Positions 29,315 through 39,533 of a stretch of 64,000 nucleotides of DNA are shown piece by piece. Position 1 is the stretch's first letter, and each line of letters begins with the position of its first letter. The stretch is taken from the NCBI GenBank assembly GCA_002918705.1, contig PQKR01000003.1, positions 310,001-374,000 of the forward strand, written 5' to 3'. The translations under genes and the position numbers were made by a program. The notes under the pieces are model-generated. The model worked only from the letters and a program-made list of their open reading frames with translations. It searched no databases and was not told the DNA's origin. The stretch comes from Escherichia sp. ESNIH1 (GTDB lineage Bacteria; Pseudomonadota; Gammaproteobacteria; Enterobacterales; Enterobacteriaceae).

Positions 29315-29767
29315 TTACCAGCGCTTCGCGGCCTGCTGGTCGCTCTCTCGCGCCTCGACCCACCGATCGCCCTCCTCCGTCGCCTCTCGCTTCCAGAAGG
29401 GGGCGCGGGTCTTCAGGTAGTCCATAATATACTCCCCGGCGGCAAAGGCGCTGCCGCGATGGACGCTGGTGACGCCGACGAAGACAATCTCATCCCCCGG
29501 CCATAGCTCGCCGATGCGGTGGACCACGGTGACACGGCCCAGCGGCCAGCGATCCCGGGCCTGCTGGACGATATCGGCCAGCGTTTTTTCGGTCATGCCA
29601 GGGTAGTGCTCAAGGGTCAGGGCGCGCACGCTGTCACCGAGATTGTGGTTGCGTACCTTGCCGGTGAAGGTCACTACCGCCCCGTCTTCGTCGCGTTCCG
29701 CGAGCCAGGTGTACTCCTCGCCGACGCTAAAGGGATCGAGGCCTACGCGAATACGCGTGTCGCTCAT
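29315..29767 (-). CDS. moaE: Molybdopterin synthase catalytic subunit MoaE
   Basis: 150-residue large subunit of molybdopterin synthase, which converts cPMP to molybdopterin using sulphur from MoaD thiocarboxylate. Conserved GAVVTFTGKVRNHN, LTLEHYPGMTEK and APFWKREATEEGDRWVEA with the active-site lysines are present. Last gene of moaABCDE, one base after moaD. Confidence 0.96.
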   Translation of the reverse strand: MSDTRIRVGLDPFSVGEEYTWLAERDEDGAVVTFTGKVRNHNLGDSVRALTLEHYPGMTEKTLADIVQQARDRWPLGRVTVVHRIGELWPGDEIVFVGVTSVHRGSAFAAGEYIMDYLKTRAPFWKREATEEGDRWVEARESDQQAAKRW

Positions 29768-29768
29768 C

Positions 29769-30014
29769 TTAACCTCCCGTTACCGGCGGGAAGAGCGCGA
29801 CTTCATCGCCGCTCACGACCGGATGGTCAAAGCTTACCAGGGTCTGGTTGACCGCCGCCAGCAGACGGCCCTCCTCCAGCGCCAGCGCCCAGCGGTCACC
29901 TTTGGCGGCCAGCTGCTGACGCAGCGCTTCAACGCTTGGGAACTCGCTCTCCAGCGTCAGGCTATCGCAGCCCACCAGCTCCCGCACCTGGGCAAAAAAG
30001 AGGACTTTAATCAT
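29769..30014 (-). CDS. moaD: Molybdopterin synthase sulphur carrier subunit MoaD
   Basis: 81-residue ubiquitin-like sulphur carrier ending in the obligatory Gly-Gly (FPPVTGG) that MoeB adenylates and thiocarboxylates. The ATG at 30014 gives [15 protein letters not shown] as in E. coli and overlaps the moaC stop by 8 bp; an earlier in-frame codon at 30035 lies inside moaC and is unlikely. Confidence 0.95.
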   Translation of the reverse strand: MIKVLFFAQVRELVGCDSLTLESEFPSVEALRQQLAAKGDRWALALEEGRLLAAVNQTLVSFDHPVVSGDEVALFPPVTGG

Positions 30015-30492
30015 CGTTATCCGCCCTAAAATCACCGGATTTGCCGCCGCTCTTCGCCAGCAGGCGAACCGGGCCTATCACCATATCTTTCTGTACCGCT
30101 TTACACATGTCGTAGATGGTCAGCGCCGCTACCGAGGCGGCCGTCAGCGCCTCCATCTCGACGCCGGTTTTGCCGGTCAGACGGCACAGCGTCGTAATAC
30201 GCACCCGATTGTGTTCCGGCTGCGCCTCGAGATTCACCTCGACCTTGCTCAGCATCAGCGGATGGCAGAGGGGGATCAGCTCCCAGGTGCGCTTCGCCGC
30301 CTGGATACCGGCAATACGCGCGGTGGCAAAGACGTCGCCCTTGTGATGGCTGCCGTCGATAATCATCGCCAGCGTCTCGGGGAGCATGGTAACAAAAGCC
30401 TCCGCCTGCGCTTCACGCACGGTCTCCGCTTTTGCCGAGACGTCGACCATGTGCGCCTCACCGGCGGCGTTAATGTGGGTCAGTTGTGACAT
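30007..30492 (-). CDS. moaC: Cyclic pyranopterin monophosphate synthase MoaC
   Basis: 161-residue enzyme that converts the MoaA product 3',8-cyclo-7,8-dihydro-GTP to cPMP. Conserved segments [39 protein letters not shown] and the catalytic lysine region KSGGKSGDF are intact. Overlaps moaD by 8 bp and follows moaB by 3 bp. Confidence 0.96.
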   Translation of the reverse strand: MSQLTHINAAGEAHMVDVSAKAETVREAQAEAFVTMLPETLAMIIDGSHHKGDVFATARIAGIQAAKRTWELIPLCHPLMLSKVEVNLEAQPEHNRVRITTLCRLTGKTGVEMEALTAASVAALTIYDMCKAVQKDMVIGPVRLLAKSGGKSGDFRADNDD

Positions 30493-30495
30493 AGC

Positions 30496-31008
30496 TTACT
30501 TCTTCAAATGGGGGTGAAAATTGCACGGACGGGTGCGCGCATCCAGCTGCGGCGCAATGATATTCTCCCATGCGGTACGGCAGGCTTTGGTCGAGCCGGG
30601 CATAGCAAAAATCAGCGTGTTGTTGGCGATACCCGCCACCGCACGGGACTGCAGCGTGGCGGTACCGATCTCTTCAAAGGAGAGCATACGGAACACCTCG
30701 CCAAAGCCTTCGACTTCACGATCGAAGAGCGGCAGCAGCGCCTCCGGGGTCTGGTCACCGGCGGTAAAGCCCGTGCCGCCGTTGATGACAATAACCTGCA
30801 CCTCATCGCTGGCGATCCACGCCGAAACCTGGGCGCGAATGGCGTAGCGGTTCTCCTTGACGATGGCTTTCGCTACCACCTGATGACCGGCTTCATGGGC
30901 CGCATCGCGCAGGAAGTGGCCCGAGGTGTCCTCCTCTTCGCCGCGACGGCTGGAAACGGTCAGCACGGCAATGCGTGCCGGGACAAACTCTGCGCTGGCC
31001 TGACTCAT
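30496..31008 (-). CDS. moaB: Molybdopterin adenylyltransferase-like protein MoaB
   Basis: 170-residue MogA/MoaB-fold protein with INGGTGFTAGDQTPEAL and AMPGSTKACRTAW. In organisms that also have MogA, as enterobacteria do, MoaB is dispensable for activity, but it stays in the operon. Third-to-last overlap pattern is typical: 20-bp gap after moaA, 3-bp gap to moaC. Confidence 0.95.
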   Translation of the reverse strand: MSQASAEFVPARIAVLTVSSRRGEEEDTSGHFLRDAAHEAGHQVVAKAIVKENRYAIRAQVSAWIASDEVQVIVINGGTGFTAGDQTPEALLPLFDREVEGFGEVFRMLSFEEIGTATLQSRAVAGIANNTLIFAMPGSTKACRTAWENIIAPQLDARTRPCNFHPHLKK

Positions 31009-31028
31009 AAACTGCCTCCTTGTAAGGT

Positions 31029-32018
31029 TTATCCGCCGATATAGGAAAGGTTTTGCGTAATGCCGGTATTGCCCTGATGCAGGAAGTGGGTCTGCTTTTT
31101 GTGCGTTAGCGCCTCAGCAATACGCGCCTCCAGCTCCGCCTGCTGGGCATCTTCCGCCAGCAGATCGCGCAGGCTCACGCCGCCGTCGCCAAACAGGCAG
31201 AGATGCAGCTTGCCCACCGACGAGACGCGCAGGCGGTTACAGCTGGCGCAGAAATCTTTCTCGTAGGGCATGATCAGGCCGATCTCCCCGGTATAGTCCG
31301 GATGGCAAAAGACCTGCGCCGGGCCGTCACTGCGGCCGCGCAGCTTCTGGATCCAGCCGCGACGCAGCAGCTCGTCCCGCAGCACCATGCCGGAGAGGTG
31401 GTGCTTGCGGAACAGCTCGCTCCCCTCACCGGTCTCCATCAGCTCAATAAAGCGTAGCTGGATGGGACGGGACTGGATCCACGCCAGGAAGGTATCCAGC
31501 TGATGGTGGTTAACGTCGCGCATCAGCACGGTATTCACCTTGACCTTCTCGAAGCCCGCCTCGAAAGCGGCATCAATGCCCTGCATCACCTGGTGAAACT
31601 TATCCTGCCCGGTGATGGCGTGAAACTGGCGGGCATCGAGGCTGTCGACGCTGACGTTGATGGCCGTCAGCCCGGCGTCCCGCCAGCCGGCCACGTCCCG
31701 CGCCAGGCGGTAGCCATTGGTGGTTACCGCCAGCTGGCGGATAGCGGCGTTTTCCCGCACCGCAGCGATGATCTCGGTAAAGTCGCGGCGCAGCGAGGGT
31801 TCCCCGCCGGTCAGCCGCACCTTCTCGGTGCCGAGCGCGGAAAACGCACGGGTCACCCGCCGAATTTCATCGAGAGTCAGAAAGCTTTTGTTGGTGACCC
31901 CACCCGGCTTGTAGCCATCGGGCAGGCAGTAGGTGCAACGAAAATTGCACACGTCGGTAATAGACAGACGCAGGTAATAGAACTTACGCGCGAATGCATC
32001 GGTAAGCTGTGAGGCCAT
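31029..32018 (-). CDS. moaA: GTP 3',8-cyclase MoaA
   Basis: 329-residue radical-SAM enzyme, first step of molybdenum cofactor synthesis. The N-terminal cluster CNFRCTYC (about residues 24-31), the C-terminal cluster [23 protein letters not shown] and the terminal Gly-Gly (SYIGG) are all present. The start at 32018 ([19 protein letters not shown]) follows GGAAAGG of the leader. The frame is open upstream to 32087, but that stretch is the riboswitch RNA, not protein. Confidence 0.96.
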   Translation of the reverse strand: MASQLTDAFARKFYYLRLSITDVCNFRCTYCLPDGYKPGGVTNKSFLTLDEIRRVTRAFSALGTEKVRLTGGEPSLRRDFTEIIAAVRENAAIRQLAVTTNGYRLARDVAGWRDAGLTAINVSVDSLDARQFHAITGQDKFHQVMQGIDAAFEAGFEKVKVNTVLMRDVNHHQLDTFLAWIQSRPIQLRFIELMETGEGSELFRKHHLSGMVLRDELLRRGWIQKLRGRSDGPAQVFCHPDYTGEIGLIMPYEKDFCASCNRLRVSSVGKLHLCLFGDGGVSLRDLLAEDAQQAELEARIAEALTHKKQTHFLHQGNTGITQNLSYIGG

Positions 32019-32125
32019 GTACACCTTTCCAAATACGGGAGATGCAGTCATTTCTTCCTGCACCCTGGTGGCAACTGCCACGGCCAAAGCATCATATCCT
32101 TAAGACGTAGACGCAGAGGCTAGAG
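32019..32125 (-). ncRNA. Molybdenum cofactor (Moco) riboswitch in the moaA leader
   Basis: Read on the minus strand the leader contains, in order, GCTTTGGCCGTGGCAG, TTGCCACCAGGG, a hairpin GCAG-GAAGAAATGA-CTGC, CTCCCGTATTTGGAAAGGTG, then ATG. This agrees with the E. coli moaA Moco RNA as I remember it, including the paired GTGGCA/TGCCAC arm and the GGAAGAAATGA loop. The 3' end abuts the start codon, so ligand binding can hide the ribosome site. The outer P1 boundary is approximate. Confidence 0.82.
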
Positions 32126-32191
32126 TGTGTGTTGTAACGCTATAAGTAGCGATAGTAGCGCGATAACGTGATTTTCGCCATCCCCGCCTAT

Positions 32192-32215
32192 CGCTATATA
32201 AAATGATATATAGCG
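32192..32215 (-). promoter_or_regulatory. ModE-type operator upstream of moaABCDE
   Basis: Perfect 9-bp inverted repeat CGCTATATA-N6-TATATAGCG. It has the same 9-6-9 layout and TATAT core as the palindrome before modA in this window. In E. coli molybdate-ModE activates moaA from such a site. It lies about 175 bp from the moaA start and about 140 bp from ybhK, so an effect on ybhK is also possible. Confidence 0.78.
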
Positions 32216-32357
32216 GCCTAATCGTGCATTTTCATTACAGAATACGTGAAAATCAGCCTCTTGCCTTGATATGCATCATTTTCACCCGCTTGGGGCATCG
32301 TCTTTAAGGGGTATTTAGGTTAACGTAGCGCAGTTTTTTAGCCATTAAGGAAAAGCT

Positions 32358-33266
32358 ATGCGTAGTCGTACGCTTGCAGATCTTGACCGGGTTGTCGCCC
32401 TTGGCGGCGGACATGGTCTGGGTCGCGTTATGTCCTCGCTGGGGTCGTTGGGTTCAAGGCTGACGGGGATCGTCACTACCACCGATAATGGCGGGTCAAC
32501 CGGGCGTATTCGTCGCGCCGAGGGCGGCATCGCCTGGGGCGATATGCGTAACTGTTTGAACCAGTTAATTACCGAGCAGAGCGTCGCTTCGGCGATGTTT
32601 GAGTACCGTTTTACCGGTAATGGCGAGCTTTCGGGCCATAACCTCGGAAATTTGATGTTAAAGGCGCTGGACCACCTTAGCGTGCGGCCTCTGGAGGCGA
32701 TCAATTTAATTCGCAACCTGCTGAAGGTAGATGCGTTTTTGATCCCTATGTCGGAGCAGCCGGTGGATTTGATGGCTATCGACAGCGAGGGGCATACGGT
32801 CTACGGCGAGGTAAACGTCGATGGACTGACGACGCCGATTCAGGAGCTGATGCTCTTCCCCTCCGTGCCCGCCACCCGCGAGGCGATAGAGGCGATTGCC
32901 GAAGCGGATCTGATCCTGATTGGCCCTGGCAGCTTCTACACCAGCCTGATGCCGCTGGTGCTGCTCGGCGATCTGGCTCAGGCGCTGCGCCGTACCCCTG
33001 CCCCGGTGGTCTATATCGACAACCTGGGCAAAGAGCTGAGTGCCGAGGCGGCGCGAATGGATCTGCCCGCCAAGCTAACCTTGCTGGAGCAGCGGGTGGG
33101 CAAGCGGATTGTCGATGCCGTCGTGGTCGGGCCCGAGGCGGAAACGGCGGATCTTAGCGACCGCATCGTGGTGCAGGAGGCGCTGGAGGCGAGCGATGTT
33201 CCCCATCATCACGATCGCCATCTGCTACGCATCGCGCTGGAGCATGCCGTCCAGCGGCTGGGCTGA
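32358..33266 (+). CDS. ybhK: YvcK/CofD-like gluconeogenesis factor family protein YbhK
   Basis: 302-residue Rossmann-like protein of the YvcK (CofD-related) family: glycine-rich [17 protein letters not shown] near residue 11, [13 protein letters not shown] near 45, and [12 protein letters not shown] near 190. B. subtilis YvcK affects carbon metabolism and cell-wall growth and binds UDP-sugars; the E. coli role is not established. It is divergent from moaA across a 339-bp gap that holds the Moco riboswitch and ModE box. Confidence 0.9.
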   Translation: MRSRTLADLDRVVALGGGHGLGRVMSSLGSLGSRLTGIVTTTDNGGSTGRIRRAEGGIAWGDMRNCLNQLITEQSVASAMFEYRFTGNGELSGHNLGNLMLKALDHLSVRPLEAINLIRNLLKVDAFLIPMSEQPVDLMAIDSEGHTVYGEVNVDGLTTPIQELMLFPSVPATREAIEAIAEADLILIGPGSFYTSLMPLVLLGDLAQALRRTPAPVVYIDNLGKELSAEAARMDLPAKLTLLEQRVGKRIVDAVVVGPEAETADLSDRIVVQEALEASDVPHHHDRHLLRIALEHAVQRLG

Positions 33267-33295
33267 ATTTTGCTCTTCCAGACTTTTCTGAAGAT

Positions 33296-33312
33296 CTTAA
33301 GGTTCCCTTAAC
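33296..33312 (+). promoter_or_regulatory. PmrA (BasR) box upstream of eptA
   Basis: Direct half-sites CTTAAG-GTTCC-CTTAAC match the PmrA consensus YTTAAK-N5-YTTAAK in all but the last base. The site lies 47 bp before the eptA start, with a possible -10 (CATACT, 33335-33340) downstream, consistent with PmrA-activated autoregulation of eptA-pmrA-pmrB. Confidence 0.82.
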
Positions 33313-33358
33313 TCTCTTCTGTGAACATACGCAGCATACTCTTTTCAGGAAGTTATGT

Positions 33359-34996
33359 ATGCGTATGTTCCCGTTCTACAGGCCAGCCTTAGGGCGCATG
33401 ACCTTTACCATCCTGTTTTCATTCTATATCGCCGTTGCGCTGAACCTTGTCTTTTATCGTCAGGCCTGGACGCTGCTGGCGGTGCACTCGCCGTGGTCGC
33501 TGGCAGTCTTTTTATCGATGCCGATCGTCGCCTTCTGCGTGATCAACATTCTGACCACGCTGGCCTCATTTATCTGGCTGGACCGGCTGCTGATCTGCCT
33601 CTTTATTCTGCTCTGCGCGGCAACCCAGTACTTTATCTGGACCTACGGCGTGATTATCGACCGTACGATGATCGCCAATATTCTCGATACCACGCCCGCC
33701 GAAAGCCTTGCCTTAATGACGCCCCAGCTGCTGCTGACGATAGGCATCTCCGGCGTGCTGATGGCCATTCTGGCCTGCTGGCTAAGGATCAAAAAAACGC
33801 CTTCCGGCTGGCGTAGCCTGCTGATCCGTGGTGCGAATATCCTTGCGTCGATCGCCGTGCTGCTGGTCATATCGCTCTTTTTCTACAAGGACTATGCCTC
33901 GCTGTTCCGCAACAACCACGAGCTGGTGAAATCTCTCGGGCCGTCGAACAGCATTACTGCAATGCACTCTTACTATATTCATCACCGGATGGATAACCTG
34001 CCGCTGGTGAAATTTGGCGAAGACGCCACGCTGATGCCGCAGATGCATCAGGGCACGAAGAAGAATTTAACCATTCTGGTGGTAGGCGAAACCTCGCGCG
34101 CGGCGGATTTTTCCCTCTCCGGTTATCCGCGCGAGACAAATCCTCTGCTTGAAAAAGATAACGTCGTCTATTTCCCACAAACGACCTCCTGCGGTACGGT
34201 GACGGCAGTCTCTGTCCCCTGCATGTTTTCGGGGATGGCGCGCAAGAACTACGATGAGCAGTTGGCCCACCATCGGGAAGGCCTGCTGGATATTATCCAG
34301 CGCGCAGGGATCCAGGTATTATGGAACGAAAACGACGGCGGCTGTAAAGGTGCCTGTGACCGGGTCCCCCATCAGGACGTTACGGCCCTGAACCTGGCCG
34401 ACTTCTGTACCGCCGGGGAGTGCCAGGACGAGATCCTGTTCCACGGTCTGGAGCAGTACATTAGCCATCTTCAGGGCGACGGGCTGATCGTGCTGCATAC
34501 TATCGGTAGCCACGGTCCGACCTATTATCAACGTTATCCGCCGCAGTTCAGGAAATTCACACCGACCTGCGATACCAACGAAATCCAGACCTGCTCGCAA
34601 GAACAGCTTAAGAATACCTACGATAATACGGTACTGTACGTCGATTACATCGTCGATAAGGCGATAAAATTGCTGCAGTCGCAGCAGGATAAGTTTACTA
34701 CCAGCCTGGTTTACCTCTCCGATCACGGCGAGTCGCTGGGCGAAGACGGTGTTTATCTGCACGGCCTGCCCTATGCCATTGCGCCGGAATCGCAAAAGCA
34801 TGTGCCGATGCTGATCTGGCTATCGCCAGACTTTCAGCAGCGCTACCGGGTAAGTCAGGCATGCCTGCAGAAACGCGCCGCCAGCGAAGCTTTTTCGCAG
34901 GATAACCTGTTTTCAACCATGCTGGGCATCACGGGCGTACAGACCCATGTTTACCAGCCAGCCGATGATATTTTGGCCGCGTGCAAGGAGTCATAA
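33359..34996 (+). CDS. eptA: Lipid A phosphoethanolamine transferase EptA (PmrC)
   Basis: 545-residue inner-membrane enzyme transferring phosphoethanolamine from phosphatidylethanolamine to lipid A, which lowers surface charge and contributes to polymyxin tolerance. Five N-terminal transmembrane segments (to about residue 175) precede a periplasmic alkaline-phosphatase-fold domain with VVGETSRAADF (Glu244 metal ligand), SCGTVTAVSVPCM (nucleophile Thr280), and LSDHGESLGEDGVYLHG. Very similar to E. coli EptA (547 residues). The ATG at 33359 lies 8 nt after AGGA. It heads eptA-pmrA-pmrB, which in E. coli and Salmonella lies near 93 min, not here. Confidence 0.94.
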   Translation: MRMFPFYRPALGRMTFTILFSFYIAVALNLVFYRQAWTLLAVHSPWSLAVFLSMPIVAFCVINILTTLASFIWLDRLLICLFILLCAATQYFIWTYGVIIDRTMIANILDTTPAESLALMTPQLLLTIGISGVLMAILACWLRIKKTPSGWRSLLIRGANILASIAVLLVISLFFYKDYASLFRNNHELVKSLGPSNSITAMHSYYIHHRMDNLPLVKFGEDATLMPQMHQGTKKNLTILVVGETSRAADFSLSGYPRETNPLLEKDNVVYFPQTTSCGTVTAVSVPCMFSGMARKNYDEQLAHHREGLLDIIQRAGIQVLWNENDGGCKGACDRVPHQDVTALNLADFCTAGECQDEILFHGLEQYISHLQGDGLIVLHTIGSHGPTYYQRYPPQFRKFTPTCDTNEIQTCSQEQLKNTYDNTVLYVDYIVDKAIKLLQSQQDKFTTSLVYLSDHGESLGEDGVYLHGLPYAIAPESQKHVPMLIWLSPDFQQRYRVSQACLQKRAASEAFSQDNLFSTMLGITGVQTHVYQPADDILAACKES

Positions 34997-34999
34997 TCG

Positions 35000-35671
35000 A
35001 TGAAAATATTAATCGTAGAGGATGATGCATTGCTGTTGCAGGGACTGATCCTGGCAATGCAGTCCGAGGGGTACGCCTGCGACGGGGTAAGCACCAGCCG
35101 GGAGGCCATGCTCAGCCTGGCGTCGGGGCACTACAGCCTTATCGTGCTCGATCTGGGGCTGCCGGATGAAGATGGCCTGAATCTCTTGCAGCGGCTGCGG
35201 CGGGAGAAGGTCTGTCTGCCGGTGTTGATCCTGACCGCCCGGGATACCGTGGAGGATCGCATCTCCGGCCTGGACGCGGGCGCAGACGACTATCTGATTA
35301 AGCCCTTTGCGCTTGAGGAGCTTAACGCCCGCATTCGGGCGCTGCTGCGTCGCCACAATAACCAGGGCGACAGTGAAATTGTCGTAGATGATCTGCGCCT
35401 GAACGTGACGACCCGCCAGGTATGGCTGGCCGGGCAATCAATGGATCTGACGCCAAAAGAGTACGCCCTGCTGTCACGGCTGATGCTCAAGGCAGGCAGC
35501 CCGGTGCATCGGGAAATTCTCTACAATGATATCTATAACTGGGATAACGAGCCGGCCACCAACACCCTTGAGGTGCATATTCATAATCTGCGGGATAAGA
35601 TTGGGAAAGACCGCATCCGCACGGTGCGTGGTTTTGGCTATCAGCTGATTAAAACGGAGCAGACGACCTGA
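35000..35671 (+). CDS. pmrA: Response regulator PmrA (BasR)
   Basis: 223-residue OmpR/PhoB-family regulator: receiver domain with acidic pocket EDD (7-9), phospho-acceptor Asp51 ([13 protein letters not shown]) and Lys in DYLIKPFAL, then a winged-helix DNA-binding domain ([31 protein letters not shown]). It is highly similar to E. coli BasR along its length. Three-base gap after eptA; it should activate the PmrA box upstream of eptA and other lipid A genes in response to Fe3+, acid or antimicrobial peptides. Confidence 0.93.
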   Translation: MKILIVEDDALLLQGLILAMQSEGYACDGVSTSREAMLSLASGHYSLIVLDLGLPDEDGLNLLQRLRREKVCLPVLILTARDTVEDRISGLDAGADDYLIKPFALEELNARIRALLRRHNNQGDSEIVVDDLRLNVTTRQVWLAGQSMDLTPKEYALLSRLMLKAGSPVHREILYNDIYNWDNEPATNTLEVHIHNLRDKIGKDRIRTVRGFGYQLIKTEQTT

Positions 35672-35675
35672 TCCT

Positions 35676-36770
35676 ATGCCAGACAAGATAAAAAAGGGGC
35701 TATTCTCTGGCCGCTGGACCCTACGCGGACGCCTTCTGCTGACCATAGGCTCGATCCTGGTGCTGTTTCAGCTCATCAGCGTCTTCTGGTTATGGCATGA
35801 AAGCAAGGAGCAGATCCAGCTGCTGGTGGAGAGTGCCATCTACAAGCACAACAACCATGCGCACATTGAACGCGAGGTGCACGAAGCGGTTGCCAGCCTG
35901 CTGGTGCCGAGCCTGTTTATCATCGGCATGGCGCTGCTGCTCTGCATGCAGGCGGTGAAGCTGATCACCCGTCCGCTGCGTGACCTACAGCAGGAGCTGG
36001 AGCTCCGCACGCCGGATAACCTGCAGCCGATTGTGCTCGACAAACCTTCAGCAGAGGTGGAAGCGGTCAGCTCAGCCATTAACCAGCTGGTGGCGCGCCT
36101 GAACCTGACGCTCGATCGCGAGCGGCTCTTTACCGCCGACGTCGCCCACGAGCTGCGTACCCCGTTAGCGGGGCTGCGCCTGCATCTGGAGCTGCTGGCG
36201 AAAAGCCACCCCTCCGTTGACGTCAGCCGCCTGATCTTACGCATCGATCAGATGACGGAGAGCGTCTCTCAGCTGCTACAGCTGGCCCGCATGGCACAGT
36301 CGTTCTCGGCGGGCAGCTACCAGCAGGTGATGCTGATCCATGACGTGATGCTGCCTCTTCAGGATGAGCTACAGACGATGCTGAGCACCCGCCAGCAGAC
36401 CCTGGCGCTGCCCAAAGGTCAAAAAGACGTGGCGGTACGCGGCGATGCCGTTCAGCTCCGCGTGCTGCTGAGAAACCTGGTGGAGAACGCCCACCGCTAC
36501 AGCCCGGAGAGGAGCGTTATCACCCTCAAGCTGGAGCAGACGCCTGCTCCGGTGCTGGCGGTCGAGGATGAAGGCCCGGGCGTGGACGAAGCGAAGAGTA
36601 AAGAGCTGAGCAAAGCTTTTGTCAGGATGGACAGTCGCTACGGCGGTATTGGGCTGGGATTAAGCATCGTCAGCCGTATCGCCCAACTGCACGACGGGCA
36701 ATTCTATCTACATAACCGCATACCCAAGCCCGGCGTGCGGGCCTGGGTACGGTTTCCGCCTGTTATTTAG
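35676..36770 (+). CDS. pmrB: Sensor histidine kinase PmrB (BasS)
   Basis: 364-residue membrane kinase: two transmembrane helices (about 18-40 and 75-93) bracket a short periplasmic sensor of about 30 residues with two ExxE motifs (ESKE, EVHE) as in the iron-binding loop of Salmonella PmrB. A HAMP-like linker, H-box VAHELRTPLAG (His158) and ATP-binding N/G boxes (LVENAHRYSP, EDEGPGVD, GGIGLGLSIV) follow. Four-base gap after pmrA. The stop codon lies in a 13-bp tandem repeat. Confidence 0.92.
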   Translation: MPDKIKKGLFSGRWTLRGRLLLTIGSILVLFQLISVFWLWHESKEQIQLLVESAIYKHNNHAHIEREVHEAVASLLVPSLFIIGMALLLCMQAVKLITRPLRDLQQELELRTPDNLQPIVLDKPSAEVEAVSSAINQLVARLNLTLDRERLFTADVAHELRTPLAGLRLHLELLAKSHPSVDVSRLILRIDQMTESVSQLLQLARMAQSFSAGSYQQVMLIHDVMLPLQDELQTMLSTRQQTLALPKGQKDVAVRGDAVQLRVLLRNLVENAHRYSPERSVITLKLEQTPAPVLAVEDEGPGVDEAKSKELSKAFVRMDSRYGGIGLGLSIVSRIAQLHDGQFYLHNRIPKPGVRAWVRFPPVI

Positions 36771-36793
36771 ACAGATTGTTTAGACAGATTGTT
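36768..36793. repeat. 13-bp perfect tandem duplication at the pmrB stop
   Basis: TAGACAGATTGTT occurs twice in direct tandem (36768-36780 and 36781-36793); the first copy contains the pmrB TAG stop. It fills the 31-bp gap between convergent pmrB and uvrB. No intrinsic terminator is obvious here. Confidence 0.8.
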
Positions 36794-36801
36794 TCGGCAG
36801 A

Positions 36802-38823
<2,022 letters not shown>

Positions 38824-38863
38824 GAATAGCTACCTGATGAAGGAATGAGCGGGCAGGTGAGTA

Positions 38864-38892
38864 ATTTTACTCGCGACGGTGGATTTTGCCAA
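38864..38892 (-). promoter_or_regulatory. uvrB P1-type promoter
   Basis: Minus-strand TTGGCA (38892-38887), exactly 17 bp, then TAAAAT (38869-38864), 41 bp ahead of the uvrB ATG, matching the position of E. coli uvrB P1. A TATAAT further upstream overlaps the LexA box and resembles E. coli P2. Confidence 0.78.
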
Positions 38893-38899
38893 TAAATTA

Positions 38900-38919
38900 T
38901 ACTGGATGAAAACCCAGTG
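38900..38919 (-). promoter_or_regulatory. LexA (SOS) box upstream of uvrB
   Basis: TACTG-GATGAAAACC-CAGTG fits the LexA consensus CTG-N10-CAG with good flanking bases. It covers the presumed P2 -10 region, as in E. coli uvrB. Confidence 0.85.
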
Positions 38920-38999
38920 GCAGACAGGAATATCTGTGTTACATAAGGCAATTTCAAGCGCCATAAGGAAAATTTGCCTCAGGGACAGAATTAAAAACT

Positions 39000-39533
39000 A
39001 AAAAAAATATCTTATCCCCAGAACTTTTTGCAATTTAACATTTGTCAAGTCGGGTAGTGAAAGTTTTGTGTCAGTGGGTGACACTTTTCTTACATCCGTT
39101 GCTTTTATTCAACTTGTTGATTTTAAATTATTTATACAAAAAGCCGCGTTTCGCATCAATTCATGCCTAAGCCGCGTGCTCTCTCGCTTTGCACGCGTTT
39201 TCTAACTCTAATGCACAAGGTTATCCACAGGAATAGTGGATAACTGTCGCCAGCCCGTACCCCCTGTGACTCAGCGAAAATTGGGTTTTGCGTAACGGGT
39301 CCGCAGGTAAAAAAATTTTCCCACCATTTTTTATCGCATTCAGACGCGACTGCACCATGAAAAATCAGATTTGCCCGCATCTAGCACTGTTAGCGTGCAG
39401 ATGCAATAAGGCAGACCGGCGGATTAGCCGAATTTAGCGATTTTTCTTCATCTTGCTCCGAAAAACAGAGCATAACACGCTTCTGGCAAGGCTTTTGCAA
39501 CATATCTTTTACAGACCAGGCCAAGGAGATGAA
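39000..39533. other. Long non-coding gap between uvrB and the orphan ABC ATPase, with a DnaA-box hairpin
   Basis: The 710-bp space upstream of uvrB is AT-rich at 38920-39150. At about 39220-39244 it contains GTTATCCAC-aggaata-GTGGATAAC, a perfect 9-bp inverted repeat whose left arm continues to a consensus DnaA box TTATCCACA and whose right arm is a near-consensus box in reverse. E. coli uvrB is reported to have a DnaA-box-containing distal promoter region, so the element may be conserved. A 74-codon minus-strand frame at 39156-39380 shows no coding signs. Confidence 0.65.

Noticed and set aside
32019-32087. N-terminal extension of MoaA
   Set aside because: The stretch is the Moco riboswitch; family length and alignment support the ATG at 32018.
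39156-39380. 74-codon minus-strand open frame in the uvrB upstream gap
   Set aside because: No ribosome site, no recognisable domain, atypical composition, and it overlaps the DnaA-box hairpin; treated as non-coding.
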